Shown: in pieces, positions 58,601-64,000 of the stretch
Layout: every line of letters starts with the position of its first letter
Position numbering within the stretch: position 1 is the stretch's first letter
Position numbers and translations under genes: made by a program
The notes under the pieces: generated by a model
Databases searched by the model: none
Told to the model about the DNA's origin: nothing
What the model saw: the letters and a program-made list of their open reading frames with translations, nothing else
Origin: Ostrinia nubilalis
Lineage: Eukaryota > Arthropoda > Insecta > Lepidoptera > Crambidae
NCBI RefSeq assembly: GCF_963855985.1
Contig: NC_087098.1
Span: 11,738,501 to 11,802,500, forward strand
DNA: 64,000 nt
Reading direction: 5' to 3'

Positions 58601-61600
58601 TTACTATGTATAATTTGTACTTATGTGTATAAAAACGGTATTTAAGTATGTTTATATCCGTTGTCTAGGACCCATAGCTTTGCTCAGTTTGAGACTAGGA
58701 GCGTAGTGTAAAATTTCGAAGGAAGGATATTTATTTGTTATTTGCGGAGTGTATAGCGGAGTCTGGTACGTTTTGTTTGATCCACGACTGCCAAATACAA
58801 AACTCACTGCCAAGGAAAGGTAAGCTTAAATGGGCAATATGGTACTACTGATGTACCTGTTGCCCCAGCATTCTATATTTTATTTTTTTTAATTTATTTT
58901 AGTGAAAAAAACGTATTAGCGTCTAAACGTATTAAAGTCTAAAAAAAAAATGGTCGCCATTCTAAGGCGAATTAATTGGAATTAATTCATGTTAATCGTG
59001 TAGAAATCTCTACGCCAGACGATAAAATATGAATTATGACTAAATATCAAACAAAGTTCAAGAAACAAAAAATAGGTTTATGTCATGTACTGAAACCAAA
59101 GCGTCTAACATTTTCTGAGACAATATTAAACCAAGCTCCTACTCCGTGTCTTTATTAAGACACCTTGATTCAGTCAGCTTCAGTATTATGACTGTGATGA
59201 TTGAATTTTTATAATCATGCTAAGAAAAAATAACAAAATACTAATTCTCAATTTATACTTCATAGAAAGGGAAGAAAGACTCATTCATTATTATGAGTTT
59301 GTGGCAGCGTTATCGATTCGTAAAATAATATCGCATTATTTTTTGGTATTATTAAAAAATGTCCTTAATCTAAACTAAAGGTTACAAGTAGTGGTAGTAC
59401 TGGTAGGTACCTACATAATACATAGTTTATTTTATGTGGTTGATTCGTTCTTTGACTGACCAAAGTCTACTAGTCCGGTTGTTATAACAAGCGGCCCGAT
59501 TTCTTTTTTGATGCGTCAATAATTTTCTGTTACATTGATTACAATGTAATTATTATTGTGTTATATTTATAAAGGCATAGTTATTATCGCTTTAACGCAT
59601 AATAAGATACTTTGCTTGTCTAAAAGATTTAGCAAGTTAAGAAATGATTCAATGTATTTCATGATGTCGCATCTCTTCTTATGAGAATTCTAACGTTATA
59701 CATAAATAATTTATACGAACCAATTGTAAAACAGTACATGGAGTTAAAACTGACCTTTTTTTTTTTTTTTTTTTTTTAGTAAATAAATAATAATAATGAT
59801 GATGAAGCCTTACTTTGTAAGACTATCAATAGTATTATTAGCATTAATCATACATTGATTAGTAGGTACAAACCTACATAATAATGTTTTTCCGATACAA
59901 GAAAAAATGACGTCATCTTATGTACCGATACAGTTTAAGGAAGCTCTTAGATTTTATCTATTATTTATAGATACAAGCTGATGAGACGTCATGAATAAAA
60001 AAATAAACTTTGTAAAAATATCAGGGCTAAAGAAAGGCCGCAAAGAGACAAACAAAAATGTTGCCTGTTTGTTCAGATACAAAACAAACATCCGTTAAAA
60101 AAAGATCATAATTCTATTTGCTTTTCAGTGGCTATTGTGTTTATGTAATAAACATAAATATTGATAAGTTTCTTTAAACCATAAATGAATCTTTTGTTAA
60201 AAGTTTAATTGCGGTTAAAATATCATCCCTTTTGAAGTGCTTAAACCACATAAACTTTGTTTAGCACCTTATATAAACGGTATCTAAGTCCACCATCTAG
60301 GAACATTTTTTTTTTTTTTTTAACAAGTGGGTAATCTGAGAATGTACTCGTGTCGACGGATGCGATTAAGAATATTCTTAATATCAACGTCTCTGCGCCG
60401 AAGTGTATAATTATTTGTTATGTATAATTAATTATGTTTACTCGCATGGTTATGATGATTATGAAAAAAATCATCTGGGTTCGAATCGGGAATCGAATAG
60501 GTATCTCGGTACAATAAATTCTGTAACCGGATATTAGGTACATTGCATTTAAAATAACAATATTTTAAGCGGCCAGCACATACCTGTACATAGATGGCGC
60601 GTCGTCTAGGGACGCGGGTTACCTTGGTGTTCTGGTCGGTCTTTAATGGCGCTTCCCGCGTTGCGTTGGCAGCGCTGGGCATGCGGCGGTGGCGGCGCGG
60701 CGCTGCGGCGTAAATAACGGCGCCTGCGCGGCGTGGTTGCGCCGCGGGCGGGTGATAGGTCTTAGCCCATCATACCATACAGCAGGGCGTAGCTTGTCGG
60801 TACGGCCTCTGTATAAAGCCTCGATTCACACAGTTATGCGAACGGCTAAAACTTAAATTACATATTCAGTGCAGCAGCCTGGATTAGTTGTCATATCAAA
60901 TAAATACCTCTTTTCCCGTTTTAGAGAATTATAATGAGTTATAGTTGTCGACCGTCGATGTAATTGGTCGACCGACCGGAAATGTAAAAAGATCTTTGTA
61001 AGTTTCCAACAAAAAAATGTGAGACTGATAAGTACTCACAATCACAATGTCAGTTAATATGAGTCGTTGCATAGAAAAAACGACATATTGTCATACTTCA
61101 TATATAAAGTAGGCATTTATTTCCACTTCGACTCGGTTCGGTCAACAAACCGGCCTAAGGTTTATTTAGGATCTTTTATTCTGACCTTATAATAGCAAGT
61201 AATGAATCTACATAAATGCACTTTGAATTTTGATCTGATACTTATTTCTTTCTTACTAGCCTTTGTATTTAGACCAATATCGATTGGTGTAATGTATAAA
61301 AATACGAAACAACAAAATTATTCAGTTACCCTTTGTAGCATTGAACAATGTGTATGGCCACAGGGTCATCGGTCGTTATAAAAGCAGGCGGAGGCTCGAC
61401 TGGGGCGAGTGCGTCCGCGGCGCCCGGTCATCATGCTCCAAGACGGTTGATGGTTCATAAGGTGTAAGGTCAAGAAGGCAAGCTCTTAATGTGGGTAGTT
61501 TCGTACAAACGCAACATTTTTCTGTATGAGCTCATTATGTTCTGTTTTTACGGCTTTTAAAAATGGCCGAAAAGAAGATACTTAACTCGTAAAAGTGAAT

Positions 61601-64000
61601 AATTTTACAATACCTGGCTATCTCGGTAGTTAATATCTCGTTTTTACTCGCTAGAGCGAAAAACGGCTACTGGTTAAAAAAATAACCGAACATAAAGTGG
61701 CTGCTGGTTAATATCTCGTATTAACGCTACTGGTTAAAAAATGACCCGCAAAATGACCGAATATAAAGTGGTTGCTGGTTAATATCTCGTATTAACTCGC
61801 TAGAGCAGAAAATGGCTACTGGGTAACATCTCGCATTACCTCGGAGAAAAAAATGGCTACTGGGTAACATCTCGCATTACCTCGGAGCAAAAGAATGGCT
61901 ACTGGGTAACATCTCGCATTACCTCGGAGCAAAAAATGGCTACTGGTTAACATCGCGCGTTAACTTGGAGCTAAAAATGGGTCAAAGTTACGCGTCGTGT
62001 CACAACGCTTATAATAAAAATGTACGAGCACTTGCACAAAATAGTTGTTACAACCAACCTTGTGTTGGGTCTAATTCTCGTCACTACACTGCACAACTTA
62101 AAATAATTACGTTTTTTGTCGGTAAAAACGTCCTGGTGACGTCACTTAAGCATTTTTCTTATACTGCGTGCGGTCGTTGCGCGTGCGCACAAAGGAATGA
62201 GACCGCTCGGACACCGAGCCCACAGCGTGGTAGGGGTGGGGTTGCCCGCTCTTTTGTTTTTTACTACTACTACGCTGAATATTGTGTGCGGATTGGCTTG
62301 TCGTACAGGGGTACTACACGGTAAAATAAATCTCGGAGGCGAAAACAGGATAATTGGCATTTTTTGTGTATTTTATGTATTTTTTTAATATCGCCTGTTA
62401 TTTAGCATTATTATTGTTTTTATTTTATCAGGATATACCGCTTAGTTTAAAAGTTATTACGTTTTCTTTACAATAAGTAATTGGAAGAAAAAATTTTTTA
62501 TAAAAAATTAAAAAAAAATCTCAAAAATTTTTTGACCTCTTTTTTGTCGATAAAAATAGGTCTAGTTTCATCTATTTTCATATGTACACTTTAACGTGAC
62601 TCACACTGTATTTAAGACCACCTCAGTAGGTACACAGTTACAAATTTTAATTGTACCTAGAGCCTTTGTACCTACCTAGGTAAAAAAAAAGAAATCTAAT
62701 CCCAGGTACGTGGCCTTTAATTTAATGAATACTATAAAACTTTACAAAACAGAACAGTTGCATACCTAGTGCGACTGACTAACTTACTAAAATAAAATAA
62801 CATTGAAAAATAACTCACTAATATCCGCGTGATTCTTTCCTTTGCCTTCAATTGGTATTAGCAGCAGTCGACCTGACATTACATAAAGGCCATTTAAAGT
62901 TACATTACATTCAATTTTGATGAATAATTTTGAATTAACGACGTCGCGCCTGAAAATGAAAACCATTAATATTTTTTTGTATCAGTTCTAGGTTCAAATT
63001 AAATATTATTTAGCATAATTATGGTAATTGCAATTACAATGGATAATTACCATTTTTGTGTTAATAATACCTATATACCTACCTAATAACCTACTCTATC
63101 GCCTCAAAAAAAATTTTGTTGCCATGACTTAAAAGGTTTTTGGATTGACCGTAACAATTACCCACTAATTCCTTCAACTTAAATATTATTTATTTTTCTA
63201 TACTTTTTAGGTCTTCCAGCCGTAGGAAGACGTAGCGTGGGCAGGCCTCCTACTAGGTGGACCGACGATCTGGTAAAGGTCGCGGGAAGAGCCTGGATGC
63301 GGGCAGCGCAGGACCGTTCATTGTGGAAAACCTTGGGGGAGGCTTTTGTCCAGCAGTCGATGTCATTTGGCTGAAACATACGAACGAACGAACTCTTTAG
63401 GTAATAATACTAAGTACCTACAGAGGAGAAGGATTGATCCTATGAGATGCTTTTTATAAAGAAGAATGAAGATAATGACCGTTATTTTATGTCCTAATAA
63501 TTAACAGTAATGAAATATTATATTGAAGTTTTCATTTTATTACAAGCTTTTATTTAATTTCATCTATTGTATACGGTGTGTGCATTAAAAGCTTCTTTAA
63601 AAAAATGACTTAAAATTGTAATTCATCATCATATCAGCCATAGGACGTCCACTGCTGAACATAGGCCTCAACCAATGCTTTCCATGTTGTCCGGTTGGTA
63701 GCAGCCTGTGTCCATCCACAAGGTGGACCGACAACATAGTAAAGGTAGCAGGAATTTTATTTATTTAAAGAAAATATACTTACTGTACCGTCCTCGCTTT
63801 ACAATTTCTAAGACCTTTGACAGTGGTGTTATACATTATCAGTTTAATGTTCAGACTTGATGAGTCTATGGTCTCGAAGAATAGTGGGTCCAGTGTTTCC
63901 ACTCCGTACTCAGGGATTCCCGCAGCAAATATTGGAATAGCTACGTTAGTAGTATTCGTCAGGCATTTCACGTCTCTTGCATTGCATTTAATTATAAAAG
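55614..64000 (-). CDS. JHBP/takeout-family secreted protein, gene 4 (5' exon outside the window)
   Basis: Visible exons: 63,784-64,000, 62,819-62,949, 56,176-56,331 and 55,614-55,755, GT-AG, phases 2, 1, 1, open to TAG. The first visible exon is 217 bp if it ends at the window edge, exactly the length of exon 2 in genes 1 and 3, so probably only the signal-peptide exon is missing. It has KCNARDVKC (C-x6-C), YGVETLDPLFFETIDSS and GLRNC; the next has IECNVTLNGLYVMSGRLL and LPIEG-type wording (LIPIEGKGKNH); then GKDGKKHWSIKGWSYTYEL and LENLFGGNEVL; the last has REIGSPVINTLIVKL and ends AVPLEDLILQ, 10 nt shorter than its paralogues. Intron 3 is about 6.5 kb because of a 6.2-kb inverted-repeat unit; intron 2 holds two RTE pieces. 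No coding damage was seen. Confidence 0.9.
56041..56120 (-). repeat. tRNA-like SINE remnant (JHBP gene 4 intron 4)
   Basis: On the minus strand GCGGGTTCTATCCCCGCC resembles a B-box stem-loop. An A-box is not convincing. It may be a decayed SINE head or a pseudo-tRNA. Confidence 0.3.
56401..56643 (+). repeat. Left outer terminal inverted repeat
   Basis: Starts TACAGTGTGAGTCACGTT and reads through ATCTATTTTCA-complementary and T-rich blocks to ACACAAAAAATGCC. It matches 62,356-62,610 inverted, with small indels in the T-rich runs. Confidence 0.9.
56644..57240. mobile_element. Nested foldback element (~600 bp) splitting the left inverted repeat
   Basis: The stretch from about 56,650 to 56,866 is mirrored by about 57,020 to 57,235: for example TTTGGTTATTTGACAAATTT against AAATTTATCAAATAACCAAA, and GCATGTCTCTACCCCTATCA against TGATAGGGATAGAGACATGC. 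The right terminal repeat has no such interruption, so this is a later insertion. The core (about 56,867-57,019) has no ORF. Confidence 0.8.
57241..57630. repeat. Palindromic junction with AATTATCCTGTTTTCGCC ends
   Basis: AATTATCCTGTTTTCGCC occurs at 57,278 and 57,583, and inverted at about 57,528-57,545. GATCAAACGAACTTACCAAG (57,244) recurs inverted near 57,560. The 38-bp piece between the two inverted TTTTCGCC ends at 57,546-57,583 is the same as that beside the left inner repeat, which suggests rearranged or multiply inserted element ends. Confidence 0.6.
57837..58088 (-). other. Terminal-exon-like ORF inside the 6.2-kb unit
   Basis: The minus frame ends ...SVLDRQDALSTVLATFYNQ with TAG at 57,837, and an AATAAA lies about 30 nt further on (57,802-57,810). 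Composition is mixed and protein-like (SSEMKLDKYRKG, ARDTRQYCLRFAPL), unlike the surrounding AT-rich DNA. An acceptor-like ...AACAATCAG precedes AGTGTTAGCC at about 58,070, giving phase 0. It may be the last exon of an internal or captured gene whose first exon could be at 60,590-60,840. I recognise no family. Confidence 0.3.
58472..58738 (+). mobile_element. tRNA-derived SINE, copy 2, with 12-bp target duplication
   Basis: The element spans about 58,484-58,726 between perfect ATATTTATTTGT duplications (58,472-58,483 and 58,727-58,738). The head has A-box-like TTTGGTGTAGTGG and B-box GGTTCGATCCC; the body matches the copy at 51,645-51,900. It inserted into the 6.2-kb unit. Confidence 0.92.
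58739..60587. other. AT-rich interior of the 6.2-kb unit, nothing recognised
   Basis: Poly-T runs lie at about 59,757-59,778 and 60,306-60,321. No ORF, exon or repeat family was assigned. Confidence 0.45.
60584..60840 (-). other. CpG-rich first-exon-like segment inside the 6.2-kb unit
   Basis: A strongly CpG-rich island in AT-rich DNA. On the minus strand an ATG at 60,682 opens MPSAANATREAPLKTD and ends ...RRRAIYVQ at ATGTACAG|GTATGT, a donor-like site at about 60,584. Upstream GC-rich sequence would be the leader. It could be the first exon of a gene carried by, or captured into, the element. No homology recognised. Confidence 0.3.
61378..61385 (+). promoter_or_regulatory. TATAAAAG box next to a GC-rich block
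   Basis: GTTATAAAAGCAGGCGGAGG lies at 61,376, followed by GC-rich sequence and an ATG at about 61,434 that opens only a few codons. It looks like a core promoter but no gene follows. Confidence 0.3.
61620..61980 (+). repeat. 41-bp minisatellite inside the 6.2-kb unit
   Basis: Units start ATGGCTACTGG at 61,812, 61,853, 61,895 and 61,936, with internal CATCTCGCATTACCTCGGAG. A fifth start lies at 61,977. Degenerate units with GGTTAATATCTCGTATTAAC occupy about 61,620-61,810. Confidence 0.9.
62196..62610 (-). repeat. Right terminal inverted repeat, uninterrupted (415 bp)
   Basis: The inner part 62,196-62,355 starts AATGAGACCGCTCGGACACC and ends GCGAAAACAGGATAATT; it runs directly into the outer part (GGCATTTTTTGTG) that ends AACGTGACTCACACTGTA. 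The left counterpart is split by about 0.6 kb. The right copy therefore shows the ancestral arrangement. Confidence 0.85.
63207..63385 (+). mobile_element. RTE-type 3' fragment (JHBP gene 4 intron 2)
   Basis: GACGTAGCGTGGGCAGGCCT, then CTAGGTGGACCGACGATCTG, and GGCTGAAACATACGAACG at the end. 5'-truncated copy of the GGCTGAAACGAACG subfamily. Confidence 0.85.
63627..63757 (-). mobile_element. Rearranged RTE-type 3' fragment (JHBP gene 4 intron 2)
   Basis: The first part (CATCATATCAGCCATAGGAC, then ACTGCTGAACATAGGCC) is in minus orientation. The last about 45 bp (ACAAGGTGGACCGACAACAT, GTAAAGGTAGCAGG) read in plus orientation. The piece is thus a head-to-head join of two RTE segments. Confidence 0.75.

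Larger units (their letters stand above)
56401..62610. mobile_element. 6,210-bp terminal-inverted-repeat unit in JHBP gene 4 intron 3
   Basis: The left end TACAGTGTGAGTCACGTTAA and about 243 bp inward (56,401-56,643) are mirrored at the right end (62,356-62,610). Inner inverted similarity continues between 57,278-57,439 and 62,196-62,355. Flanks are TTTA on both sides (or TA if the ends begin CAGTG), consistent with a target duplication. Without the unit the intron would be 277 bp, in line with 219-349 bp in the three paralogues, so the whole stretch looks like inserted DNA. No transposase-like ORF is visible; the longest frames are about 80-120 codons. Superfamily undetermined. Confidence 0.8.

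Noticed and set aside
60950..60982. GTCGACCGTCGA-type palindromic stretch as a site-specific recombination site
   Set aside because: Short imperfect GTCGACCG repeats without flanking recombinase gene or second site; probably chance.
61965..62324. 119-codon plus frame at the right inverted repeat
   Set aside because: Most of it is the inverted-repeat sequence, and the mirrored left repeat encodes nothing comparable.

Overview
The window looks like nuclear DNA of a moth or butterfly (Lepidoptera). It has AT-rich intergenic DNA, compact multi-exon genes with GT-AG introns, juvenile-hormone-binding-protein (JHBP/takeout) family genes, many 3'-truncated RTE-type non-LTR fragments of the kind common in Lepidoptera (their 3' ends carry 'ggaggcctatgttcagcag' and ATG/CAT microsatellite tails), tRNA-derived SINEs and many small inverted-repeat elements. 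Few features are conventional long ORFs; the real host genes are split into exons of 60-220 bp.

Positions 1-39,000 hold no host gene I can defend. This part is AT-rich DNA with hairpins, MITE copies (three copies of one ~150-bp family, two copies of another ~230-bp family) and decayed interspersed repeats. It also holds one frameshifted, 5'-truncated non-LTR retrotransposon (17.85-20.03 kb) and a complete-looking BEL/Pao LTR retrotransposon on the minus strand (21,762-28,167; two 927-bp LTRs, 5-bp target duplication AAGGT, tRNA-Tyr-like primer site). The BEL/Pao polyprotein has gag, zinc knuckle, protease, RNase H and integrase, but the reverse transcriptase block is missing in frame, so the copy is probably non-autonomous.

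Positions 39,009-64,000 hold a tandem cluster of four JHBP/takeout-like genes, all on the minus strand: 39,009-42,487 (235 aa), 47,998-50,838 (240 aa), 51,350-54,075 (237 aa) and 55,614 to beyond 64,000 (only the signal-peptide exon missing). All share a five-exon layout with the same intron phases and nearly identical exon lengths, and all four keep a C-x6-C pair near the mature N terminus. The three genes with a visible 5' end each have a TATA-like box 67-86 bp upstream of the ATG. They are predicted secreted carriers of small hydrophobic ligands, formed by tandem duplication.

Intron 3 of the fourth gene is about 6.5 kb instead of about 0.2-0.35 kb. A 6,210-bp terminal-inverted-repeat unit (56,401-62,610) accounts for the difference; removing it leaves a 277-bp intron. 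The unit contains a nested foldback element, a SINE with a 12-bp target duplication, a 41-bp minisatellite, a CpG-rich exon-like segment and a terminal-exon-like ORF with a poly(A) signal. I see no recognisable transposase. It is the most unusual structure in the window.
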